NCBI GenBank assembly: GCA_002390025.1
Contig: DGRU01000016.1
Location: forward strand, 1-5,551
Reading direction: 5' to 3'
DNA length: 5,551 nucleotides
From: Lachnospiraceae bacterium UBA4380
Lineage (GTDB): Bacteria > Bacillota > Clostridia > Lachnospirales > Lachnospiraceae
The position numbers were made by a program, and so were the translations under genes. Below, in pieces: positions 1 through 5,366 of the stretch. Position 1 is the stretch's first letter; each line of letters begins with the position of its first letter. The notes under the pieces were generated by a model. That model saw nothing but the letters and a program-made list of their open reading frames with translations. It had not been told where the DNA came from and ran no database searches.

Positions 1-7
1 ATTCCAA

Positions 8-91
8 ATTGGCCTTCGGCCAATGAAAAACGCCCTTGAGCCCTGTCAGGGCTTCAGGCCCCGCACCAAACAGCGGAGTGTCTGGTGCGGG
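8..91. other. cluster of three strong hairpins at left edge
   Basis: Three inverted repeats lie in a row with almost no gap. The first (8-24) has a 7-bp perfect stem around TTC. The second (39-53) is AGCCCTG/CAGGGCT around a single T, which would open to a small loop. The third (60-91) has a 9-bp stem, one A-C mismatch, 3 more pairs and a 6-nt loop. None is followed by a T-tract on the + strand. On the - strand the second hairpin is followed by AAGGGCG and then five T's (26-30), so a weak leftward terminator is possible. One forward frame stays open through much of this stretch but has no start signal or recognisable protein. The element could be the tail of an upstream gene's terminator region, a small RNA or an intergenic repeat; the sequence does not decide. 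Confidence 0.5.
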
Positions 92-281
92 TGTGACTGT
101 ATCAACAATCCTTCCCGGCTCACATTTTCATTTTGGGTCTTGTATATTTCAAACAATTCATTTATTTTATTTTTAAAGATATTTTTATTAGTTACATGAA
201 TGGTTTATGAAAATACATCACAGACCATCCGCTTAACCGCCCCTCTGGCGGGCACCAGTACATGTAAGAAAAGGAGCTCCT
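92..281 (+). other. AT-rich leader of the dehydrogenase gene, no clear promoter
   Basis: No gene is supported here. The part from about 121 to 230 is strongly AT-rich, unlike the coding regions. TTGTAT (140-145) with TATTTT (163-168) at 17-bp spacing is the best promoter-like pair, but only 3 of 6 and 4 of 6 bases match consensus, so it is not called. Closer to the gene, TTACATG (192-198) can pair with CATGTAA (261-267). This encloses a small GC stem, CCGCC (237-241) with GGCGG (247-251), just ahead of the ribosome binding site. No known riboswitch or T-box signature was recognised. Confidence 0.45.
271..281 (+). promoter_or_regulatory. ribosome binding site of the dehydrogenase gene
   Basis: AAGGAG at 271-276 sits 5 nt before the ATG at 282 and fixes the start. 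The core AGGAG continues into CTCCT, giving a perfect 10-bp palindrome (272-281) directly against the start codon. With no loop it cannot fold on itself tightly, so this may be chance. Confidence 0.8.
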
Positions 282-1160
282 ATGGAAAGACATCAGATTA
301 CCGGGCACACTGAATTAACCTGTCTTCTGGCCTATCCGATCCGTCACTCAAACTCTCCGGCAATGCACAATGCCGCGTATGAGAAGCTCGGTAAGGACGT
401 AGTCAACCTCGCCTTTGAAGTCGACGCAGAGCATCTTGAGGATGCGATGAAGGGCGTGCGCGCCATGAAAATCCTGGGCGGCAATATTTCCATGCCCAAC
501 AAGACCATCGTCCACAAATATCTGGACGAGGTGGATCCCGCAGCGCAGCTTGTCGGTGCCTGCAACACCTTCACCAACCGCGACGGCTACCTGAAGGGAT
601 ATGTCACTGACGGCCTCGGCTATATGGCCTCCCTCAAAGACAACAACATCGACATCATCGGCAAGAAGATCACCATCGCCGGTTCCGGCGGCGCCGCAAC
701 CGCCATTCAGATCCAGGCGGCTCTGGACGGCGTGGCGGAGATGTCCATCTTCGCCCGCGACGACAAGTTCTACCCCAATGCAGTAGAGACTGTTGAAAAG
801 ATCAACACCAAGACCAACTGTAAGGCAACCCTCTTCCACCTCGAGGATCTGGACGCCCTCAAGCAGGAAATCGCCACTTCCGTTCTCTTCACCAATGCGA
901 CCGGCTGCGGCATGAAGCCTCTCGAAGGCTACACCTACATTCCTGACAAGTCCTTCTTCCGTCCCGACCTCATCGTCACAGATGTCGTCTATGCTCCGAC
1001 CGAGACAGCCATGCTCAAGATGGCCAAGGAAGTCGGCTGCAAGACCATGAACGGCACCGGCATGATGCTTTTCCAGGGTCTGGCTGCAATCGAGCTCATC
1101 ATGGGCGAGAAGGTCGACAGCGAATACATGAAGGCCAAACTCGGCATCAAGTACGACTGA
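282..1160 (+). CDS. aroE: shikimate/quinate dehydrogenase, YdiB-like
   Basis: Predicted cytosolic NAD(P)-dependent oxidoreductase interconverting 3-dehydroshikimate and shikimate and, if truly YdiB-like, 3-dehydroquinate and quinate. The 292-aa length is usual for the family. Seen in order: substrate-domain motif AYPIRHSNSPAMHN (17-30, serines 23 and 25); SMPNK with the expected catalytic Lys74; GACNT (92-96); VTDG with the expected catalytic Asp110; glycine-rich nucleotide loop GSGGAA (134-139); FARDDKF (157-163); GMKPLE (210-215); and GMMLFQG near the C-terminus with Gln265. The AYPIRHS, SMPNK, acidic post-beta2 region and GMKPLE signatures resemble E. coli YdiB more than classical AroE, favouring NAD. 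The usual Asn of NTDG is Val108. The start has a strong ribosome binding site. It is transcribed alone and converges on the TRAP operon. Family assignment is firm; whether it is biosynthetic or catabolic is open, and ydiB is an alternative name. Confidence 0.93.
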   Translation: MERHQITGHTELTCLLAYPIRHSNSPAMHNAAYEKLGKDVVNLAFEVDAEHLEDAMKGVRAMKILGGNISMPNKTIVHKYLDEVDPAAQLVGACNTFTNRDGYLKGYVTDGLGYMASLKDNNIDIIGKKITIAGSGGAATAIQIQAALDGVAEMSIFARDDKFYPNAVETVEKINTKTNCKATLFHLEDLDALKQEIATSVLFTNATGCGMKPLEGYTYIPDKSFFRPDLIVTDVVYAPTETAMLKMAKEVGCKTMNGTGMMLFQGLAAIELIMGEKVDSEYMKAKLGIKYD

Positions 1161-1176
1161 GAATATGCCTGAATTC

Positions 1177-1219
1177 AAAAAGGCACTGCAGGAAATCTAC
1201 TTCCCGCAGTGCCTTTTTT
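1177..1219 (+). terminator. strong bidirectional intrinsic terminator
   Basis: AAAAAGGCACTGC (1177-1189) is perfectly complementary to GCAGTGCCTTTTT (1206-1218), a 13-bp stem. After one mismatch it is extended by GGAA/TTCC (1191-1194 with 1201-1204) around a 6-nt loop. The run of T's at 1214-1219 serves the + strand dehydrogenase transcript, ending 17 nt after its stop codon. The A-run at 1177-1181 gives a T-tract on the - strand, so the structure can also end the TRAP transcript coming the other way. Confidence 0.92.
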
Positions 1220-1367
1220 GTATGTTTTACAATGCCTTTTTTATGCGTGGCAAAACCTTTTTTTGTGTTTTGCAAAGCCTTTTTTATGTGTGACAAAGCC
1301 TTTTTTGTATGTTTTGCAAAGCCTTCTTTCCGCGTTTTTTCAAGGCATTTTTGTGCATGTGTTTTTG
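1207..1367. repeat. degenerate tandem array, about 22-bp unit, 7 copies
   Basis: Seven units begin at 1207, 1230, 1251, 1273, 1294, 1317 and 1341, with lengths 23, 21, 22, 21, 23, 24 and 27 bp. The core is CAAAGCC followed by six T's and a GT-rich tail; the last two copies are the most diverged. Units 1, 3 and 5 end in GTATGTTTT-like tails and units 2 and 4 in ATGTGTGA-like tails, giving a higher-order dimer of about 44 bp. The first unit overlaps the descending arm of the terminator. The array fills nearly all the space between the terminator and the dctP stop codon. Translations of either strand give low-complexity repeats, and no start signal supports a protein. Confidence 0.85.
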
Positions 1368-1375
1368 TTAAAAGA

Positions 1376-2386
1376 TCACTCCTCCACAATGGCAGTGTAC
1401 TCGTCAAAGAGCTCCGCGCCGCAGTCCTCGCGGATGGTCTCCCAGACCGGCTGACACATCTGCCGCATGTCCTCGTAGTCCTGCTCGGAAGGCGTGACGA
1501 TCTCCATGCCGGCATCCTCCAGGTATTTGGTGGCTTCCTCGGCCTTCTGATCCGAAATATCCTTGGCGTCCGCCTGGGCCAGGCGCGCCGCCTCTTCGAT
1601 GATGGCAGCCTGTTCTTCGGTGAGGCTGTCCATAAACTTGCCGCTGGCGATCAGGGTGACGAGGTCCGGGACGGCATTGGTCCGGATCAGGCGCTTCTGC
1701 TGCTCATAGAGCTTGGCCGTCACGATCAGAGGGAGGGCGTTCTCCTGGGCGTCGATGGTGCCCTGCTGCAGACCGATGTAGACCTCGGAGAAGGTCATGG
1801 GGGTGGGATTGGCATTGACGCTCTTCCAGAACTGGATGTGGTATTTGTTCTCCATGACCCGGATCTTCTGTCCCGCGATGGACGAGAGGTCTTCATAGGG
1901 TTTTGACATGGTCATTACGCGGAAGCCCTGGTCCGTGATCCCCAGGAAGCGGTAGCCGTGCTCCCTGTAGATCCTGCGGAATTCATCCATCAGCTTTTCG
2001 TTTTCCATATTTTTGCGGAAGGTGTTGATATCCGTATAGACACAGGGCGTGTCAAAGACACACAGCTGGGGAATATAACTGACCTGGGGGGAGGGAGAGG
2101 CCACGATAAAGGGGATATCCCCGTCTTTCATGCTCTCCATCAGCTCAAGGTCTGTTCCCAGTGTGCTGTCCGTATAGACCTGGATCTTCATTTTGCCGTC
2201 ACTGAGCTTGCTCACATAATCGGCGAAGGTCTGCGCGAACACATTGGTGACCGTCTCGCCCGAACTGCAGGTCGCGAGGGGCCAGGCAAAGTGCTGTTCA
2301 TTTTTTCTGCTGCTGATAAAGCCATAGGCAATTGCAGCGAAAATGATCGCGATGGCGATCAGCTGTTTGATTCTTTTTCCACTCAT
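1376..2386 (-). CDS. dctP: TRAP transporter substrate-binding protein, DctP family
   Basis: Extracytoplasmic receptor that captures an organic acid and hands it to the DctQM permease. The 336 aa match the family length. A basic N-terminus and hydrophobic stretch (about residues 9-25) form a signal or membrane anchor; no lipobox cysteine follows it. The mature part has the family pattern: start of the first domain near HFAWP (32-36), STLGTDLELMESMKDG (74-89), the conserved region GFRVMTMSKP with Arg156, then KIRV with Arg176, the expected carboxylate-binding arginine, and GLQQGTIDAQENALPLI (205-221), a family hallmark. AGGAGG at 2404-2399 lies 12 nt before the ATG, slightly far. It is the last gene of the operon, 34 nt after dctM. 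The ligand is unknown: dicarboxylates, sugar acids and aromatic or alicyclic acids are all taken by this family. Confidence 0.93.
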   Translation of the reverse strand: MSGKRIKQLIAIAIIFAAIAYGFISSRKNEQHFAWPLATCSSGETVTNVFAQTFADYVSKLSDGKMKIQVYTDSTLGTDLELMESMKDGDIPFIVASPSPQVSYIPQLCVFDTPCVYTDINTFRKNMENEKLMDEFRRIYREHGYRFLGITDQGFRVMTMSKPYEDLSSIAGQKIRVMENKYHIQFWKSVNANPTPMTFSEVYIGLQQGTIDAQENALPLIVTAKLYEQQKRLIRTNAVPDLVTLIASGKFMDSLTEEQAAIIEEAARLAQADAKDISDQKAEEATKYLEDAGMEIVTPSEQDYEDMRQMCQPVWETIREDCGAELFDEYTAIVEE

Positions 2387-2420
2387 ACTCTGTTATGACC
2401 TCCTATTCAGAAACACGATC

Positions 2421-3710
2421 CTAGACCAGCAGCAGGCTGATGGCCGGGATAAAGGTGATCAGCAGCAGCGCGATTATAAACATGCAGATCAGCGGGATCG
2501 CTTTTTTCGAGATGTCCATGACGGGAATATCCGTCATAGCGCTGGCGACAAACAGGTTGACGCCGATGGGCGGGGTCACATAACCGATGGCCAGGTTGAC
2601 AACCATCATGACACCGAAATGAATGCCTGTCATGCCAAAGCCCTTGACGATTGGCAGCAGGATGGGTGTCAGGATCAGGATGGCCGGCGTCGTGTCCATG
2701 AACATGCCGACGATGAGAAGGAAAATATTGATCACGAGCAGGACGATGACCTTGCTGGTGAAGTTGGCCAGGATCCAGGAGCTGACGGTCTGCGGGACCT
2801 GCATGAGGGTCAGGACTCTGGAGAAAGCGATGGCCGCTGCCATGATAAAGAGGATGGGCGTATAGGTGCCCACTGCCTCGAGAAAGAGGTGGTAGAGCTC
2901 GGAGAGCTTGATCTCCCTGTAGACCACCAGGCCGATCAGGAGAGCATAGAAAACAGAGATAACGGCCGCCTCTGTGGGAGAGGCAATACCGCTGTAAATA
3001 CTGCCCAGAATGATCACAGGGGACAGGACAGCCAGAAAGCTCTCCTTGATGACGGCGGCAAAGCCTCTGCCGCGCAGTTCGTCAATATATTCCCCGATCT
3101 TCTCCTTGTCCTCGCCGTATTTTTTGCAGTGATAGACTGCGTAGGCCATAAGGAGCAGGGCGATCAGGATGCCGGGGATGATACCCGCAGTAAAGAGGTC
3201 GCTGACGGATTCGCCCGAAGCAAGGCCGTACATGATGAAGGGAATGCTGGGCGGAATGATGACGCCCAGGCTGCCTGCCACGGCGATGATGGCCACACAG
3301 AATTTCTTTTCATAGCCCAGACGCAGCAGGATGGGCAGTGTCATGCTGCCCACCGCCGCAACCGTTGCGACGCCGGAGCCAGAGATGGCGCCGTAGAAAA
3401 GGCAGGTGACGATGACCGCGCAGGGAAGGCCTGCCGTCCGCTTGCCGATCAAAAAAGAAAACAGATCGAAAAGTCGGCGTGAGATACCGCCCCTGGCCAT
3501 GAGAATACCGGACAAAATGAACATAGGCACTGCCAGCATGGGAAAGCTGTTCAGAGCGTTGAACATGGCGCGGACAATATAGGTGGCGCTGGCCGTAAAG
3601 GACGCGTCAAAGGCACTGGGCAGGATACAGGCCGCCGCGAGCGCCATGGAAATCGGCACTGCCAGAAGGAGCAGGACCGCAAACAAAATCATTACAAATG
3701 CAGCAGACAT
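2421..3710 (-). CDS. dctM: TRAP transporter large permease, DctM family
   Basis: Large integral membrane subunit that carries the solute with co-imported sodium or protons. The 429 aa are typical and almost wholly hydrophobic, consistent with about 11-12 membrane segments. Seen: N-terminal hydrophobic segment with LLLLAVPI (13-20); SGSGVATVAAVGS (110-122); PPSIPFIMYG (153-162); GIASPTEAA (241-249); MFMDTTPAILILTPILLP (336-353); and TPPIGVNLF (379-387). The paired PP motifs in the two halves match the internal repeat known for this family. A hydrophilic loop (about 195-225) separates them. Its ATG directly abuts the TAA of dctQ, and its ribosome binding site (six G's at 3724-3719) lies inside the last dctQ codons, so translation of the two is probably coupled. 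dctP follows downstream. Confidence 0.96.
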   Translation of the reverse strand: MSAAFVMILFAVLLLLAVPISMALAAACILPSAFDASFTASATYIVRAMFNALNSFPMLAVPMFILSGILMARGGISRRLFDLFSFLIGKRTAGLPCAVIVTCLFYGAISGSGVATVAAVGSMTLPILLRLGYEKKFCVAIIAVAGSLGVIIPPSIPFIMYGLASGESVSDLFTAGIIPGILIALLLMAYAVYHCKKYGEDKEKIGEYIDELRGRGFAAVIKESFLAVLSPVIILGSIYSGIASPTEAAVISVFYALLIGLVVYREIKLSELYHLFLEAVGTYTPILFIMAAAIAFSRVLTLMQVPQTVSSWILANFTSKVIVLLVINIFLLIVGMFMDTTPAILILTPILLPIVKGFGMTGIHFGVMMVVNLAIGYVTPPIGVNLFVASAMTDIPVMDISKKAIPLICMFIIALLLITFIPAISLLLV

Positions 3711-4235
3711 TTAGACTTCCCCCCTTTCGTGCTCTTCTTCTCTCTCACCCCTGCGGATCATGGCGATCCTGGAGATCAGTTTCTGAAGCAGACGGATCTC
3801 GCACAGTCCGAAGGAAATCACTGTGATCGACTGCACGATCCACATGGGAATGCCCACGGCAGGACTTGCCGCCTTTCCCAGATAGGAAGCCCGCACAAAG
3901 TGATAGGCAAAAGGAAGCAGATAGCCGAAGAGGACCAGCTCGACCAGATAGCTGACCAGGCGGAAGACGTGCACGCCCATGCCGCCGAAGTCGTCCCTGA
4001 ACCACTCCACAAACTGCTCGATCTTGATGGATTTACTGTTCTTCACACAGTAGCTGATGCTGAGGAAACCGGTCCAGATAAAGCAGAACCTGGTGATCTC
4101 CTCCGACCAGGAAAGTGAATTTCCCAGCGCGTATCTGGCAACGATCTGGATGCCCATGATGATCATCATGATAAACAAAAGCGCCACCAGAAGAATCTCT
4201 TCAAAATGCCTGTCCAGCCATTTGACTGCCTTCAT
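3711..4235 (-). CDS. dctQ: TRAP transporter small permease, DctQ family
   Basis: Small membrane subunit that partners DctM. The 174-aa protein has four predicted membrane segments (about 13-34, 47-65, 88-111 and 130-148), the family topology. The conserved block IVARYALGNSLSWSEEITRF (31-50) matches the usual RY...W.EE pattern. The C-terminus is charged. The reading frame continues upstream to an ATG at 4328, which would add 31 residues. I chose 4235 because it begins MKAVKWLDRHFEE, where family members normally begin, and has a well-spaced GAGGGGGAG four nt upstream. The upstream ATG lacks a well-placed site and its codons overlap a hairpin. It is first in the dctQ-dctM-dctP operon. Confidence 0.93.
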   Translation of the reverse strand: MKAVKWLDRHFEEILLVALLFIMMIIMGIQIVARYALGNSLSWSEEITRFCFIWTGFLSISYCVKNSKSIKIEQFVEWFRDDFGGMGVHVFRLVSYLVELVLFGYLLPFAYHFVRASYLGKAASPAVGIPMWIVQSITVISFGLCEIRLLQKLISRIAMIRRGEREEEHERGEV

Positions 4236-4239
4236 GATT

Positions 4240-4248
4240 CTCCCCCTC
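4240..4248 (-). promoter_or_regulatory. ribosome binding site deciding the dctQ start
   Basis: On the - strand GAGGGGGAG is followed by four bases and then the ATG at 4235. This supports the short dctQ over the 31-residue extension beginning at 4328. Confidence 0.75.
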
Positions 4249-4294
4249 TTTCTTCTTGAGATCTGCAGAAAAGGAATATGGCCCGCTTCTTCAG

Positions 4295-4326
4295 AAAAAG
4301 CCGGCTCCGGCAGCCGGTGTCCGGCC
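4295..4326 (-). promoter_or_regulatory. attenuator-like alternative hairpins in the dctQ leader
   Basis: On the - strand CCGGCT (4317-4312) pairs with AGCCGG (4306-4301) around a 5-nt loop and is followed by C and five T's (4299-4295), which is intrinsic-terminator form. The preceding GCCGG (4325-4321) can pair instead with CCGGC (4317-4313) across a 3-nt loop, using the same bases. The two hairpins are mutually exclusive, as in transcription attenuators. The element lies between the candidate promoter and the dctQ start, about 60 nt before the ATG. The stem is short and the T-tract modest, so regulation is inferred, not shown. No leader peptide or known riboswitch was recognised. Confidence 0.4.
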
Positions 4327-4390
4327 ATTTCCGGAAGACTGCCCCTCTCCTGCTATTGTGTCAAAAATATAACATTCTCGCATACTCAAA

Positions 4391-4419
4391 ATTATATCTA
4401 CAAAAAGGAAAGTTTGCAC
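4391..4419 (-). promoter_or_regulatory. candidate sigma-A promoter of the dctQMP operon
   Basis: A perfect TATAAT lies at 4396-4391 on the - strand in an AT-rich stretch. The -35 region is weak: with 16- to 18-bp spacers the best hexamers (TGCAAA, TGTGCA) match consensus at 3 of 6 positions. A start near 4384 would give a leader of about 150 nt before dctQ, including the attenuator-like hairpins. The weak -35 suggests that an activator may be needed, but no regulator is encoded in the window. Confidence 0.5.
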
Positions 4420-4510
4420 ATGTAATCCTCATTTTAAACCATGAAACTTTCTACGCGAACCAATAGAGAGAATCAATAGGAATGTGGTTTGTGAATAATC
4501 TATAGCATAC

Positions 4511-4524
4511 ATGGCATATGCCAT
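4511..4524. promoter_or_regulatory. 14-bp perfect palindrome, possible operator
   Basis: ATGGCATATGCCAT is a perfect palindrome lying between the desulfoferrodoxin terminator and the TRAP promoter, about 115 bp upstream of the -10 box. A further TGCCA half-element follows at 4525-4529. Symmetry of this kind suits a dimeric DNA-binding protein acting from an upstream site, but no second full copy occurs in the window and the binding protein is unknown. Confidence 0.3.
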
Positions 4525-4559
4525 TGCCAACCGCTGTAATCAGCTGCTGAGAGCCGGAC

Positions 4560-4598
4560 AAAAAAGGCCACCCGAATGGAGCATCCATCCGGGTGGTC
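4560..4598 (-). terminator. intrinsic terminator after desulfoferrodoxin
   Basis: On the - strand a 15-position stem (4598-4584 with 4580-4566) folds around a 3-nt loop, with one G-U pair and one mismatch near the base, followed by six T's (4565-4560). It lies 120 nt past the desulfoferrodoxin stop and insulates that gene from the TRAP operon. T's at 4603-4607 on the + strand could let it act weakly in the other direction. Confidence 0.88.
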
Positions 4599-4718
4599 AG
4601 TATTTTTCATGTCGCGGCTATTGAAAAAACGACAGTACTCTCCTCTCACTTCCTCCCCATGCCGGGAGGACTGAACAGACAGTCAGATTGAAGATTCCTG
4701 AACAGGAATGGCCGTCAA
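4599..4718 (-). other. structured 3' trailer of the desulfoferrodoxin transcript
   Basis: No gene is supported. Inverted repeats occur at 4694-4709 (ATTCCTG/CAGGAAT, two-base centre), 4651-4670 (TCCTCCC/GGGAGGA, 6-nt loop) and 4603-4628 (TTTTTCA/TGAAAAA). The octamer CTGAACAG occurs twice, at 4671-4678 and 4698-4705. The first hairpin starts within 10 nt of the stop codon. The gene-free stretch 4236-4718 as a whole holds this trailer, the terminator, the palindrome and the TRAP promoter and leader. Confidence 0.45.
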
Positions 4719-5099
4719 TCAGATATCCTTTTTCCAAAGACCGTGCAGGTTGCAGTACTCATAAGCGGTGACGGCTTTGTCATCGACAAGTGTGAAGTCT
4801 GCAGCGGGAGCCTGGCCGGGCTCAAGGAACTTGCACTGAACGCCCTTCTCGGTCTCGAGGGCAATGAAGGTGATGTAGTGGGCATCCAACATAGGGTGCT
4901 CGACGGAGCCGACTTTGACCTTGACAACGCCGTCTTCGACAGCGACATCGGGGACGTGTTTCTCTTTCGCGCCGTCGGTATCATTTGCGCGGACTTCACT
5001 CATAGGCTCGCCGCAACAGGAAGGTGAACATCCGCCTCTGTTGATCTTTACGACCATGCTGCCACACTTTTTGCATTTAAAAACTACGAGTTTTGCCAT
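4719..5099 (-). CDS. dfx: desulfoferrodoxin, class I superoxide reductase
   Basis: Cytosolic iron protein that reduces superoxide to hydrogen peroxide without making oxygen, a defence typical of anaerobes; electrons usually come from rubredoxin. The 126 aa are full length for the two-iron class. The N-terminal desulforedoxin-like domain carries all four expected iron ligands, Cys9, Cys12, Cys28 and Cys29, plus an extra Cys24. The catalytic domain has EKHVP (46-50), with Glu46, Lys47 and His48, then His68, His74, and YCNLHGLW with Cys116 and His119. These supply the expected four-histidine, one-cysteine site. The ATG has AAGGGG five nt upstream. It appears to be transcribed alone, from the candidate promoter at 5253-5225 to the terminator at 4598-4560. 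No rubredoxin gene or PerR-like box was seen nearby. The older symbol rbo is also used. Confidence 0.97.
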   Translation of the reverse strand: MAKLVVFKCKKCGSMVVKINRGGCSPSCCGEPMSEVRANDTDGAKEKHVPDVAVEDGVVKVKVGSVEHPMLDAHYITFIALETEKGVQCKFLEPGQAPAADFTLVDDKAVTAYEYCNLHGLWKKDI

Positions 5100-5224
5100 A
5101 ATAACCCCTTTCTTCTCCGGGAACTCTCCGCACTCTGTCCCTGCTCCGCACAGATTGCAGAGCCAAAGCCATTGCCGGTAGTTCTAGAGACCGGAGACGA
5201 TCGAATAATTGTTTTCCAGACTTC

Positions 5225-5253
5225 ATTATATCCTATCCACAGCCACTTTTGTA
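5225..5253 (-). promoter_or_regulatory. candidate sigma-A promoter of desulfoferrodoxin
   Basis: A perfect TATAAT lies at 5230-5225 on the - strand. With a 17-bp spacer the -35 hexamer is TACAAA (5253-5248), 3 of 6 matches. A start near 5217 gives a leader of roughly 118 nt, containing a small stem CCGGT/ACCGG (5175-5179 with 5190-5194) and two copies of GCGGAG (5149-5144 and 5131-5126). The spacer from 5254 to 5366 is AT-rich, and I see no convincing terminator for the gene to the right, so some read-through is possible. Confidence 0.5.
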
Positions 5254-5366
5254 TAAAAAAAGTCCGATATTCTCATGAATTTTTTACAATCTATACAAAA
5301 AACCAGAAGGGGAAAATCATTTTTGCGGGTAGGGCCATCTACGACAAACCGTTATAAATAAGCGTA

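Noticed and set aside
348..1178. 276-codon open frame on the - strand opposite the dehydrogenase
   Set aside because: It is a shadow of a GC-rich gene: the + strand protein has unmistakable family motifs, while this one resembles nothing known and would overlap the terminator.
1207..1367. CRISPR array or leader
   Set aside because: The repeats are contiguous, with no spacers of unique sequence, the units are degenerate at 21-27 bp, and no cas gene is present.
1147..1515. - strand frame with Lys-rich repeats (KKAL, KKGF)
   Set aside because: The repeat peptide is the translated tandem array. The frame starts out of frame inside dctP and ends inside the dehydrogenase gene, so it is not a plausible gene.
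1232..1906. 224-codon open frame on the + strand through the array and across dctP
   Set aside because: It is antisense to dctP over most of its length, and its N-terminus is only the T-tract array translated as Phe/Cys/Ala repeats. No ribosome binding site was seen.
2343..3482. 379-codon open frame on the + strand opposite dctM
   Set aside because: The translation is a Asp/Gln/His-rich low-complexity string typical of the antisense of a hydrophobic membrane protein gene. The opposite strand is a clear DctM.
4236..4328. 31-residue N-terminal extension of dctQ
   Set aside because: The extension has no family resemblance, its ATG lacks a well-spaced ribosome binding site, and its codons coincide with the GC-rich hairpins. 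The ATG at 4235 has a strong site.
4359..4364. Perfect TTGACA on the - strand upstream of dctQ
   Set aside because: At 17-bp spacing the -10 position reads CAGTCT, and no TATAAT-like box is found at 16-18 bp, so it is not called a promoter.
5100..5366. PerR or other peroxide-response operator before desulfoferrodoxin
   Set aside because: No TTATAATNATTATAA-like palindrome was found; only the TATAAT of the candidate promoter is present.
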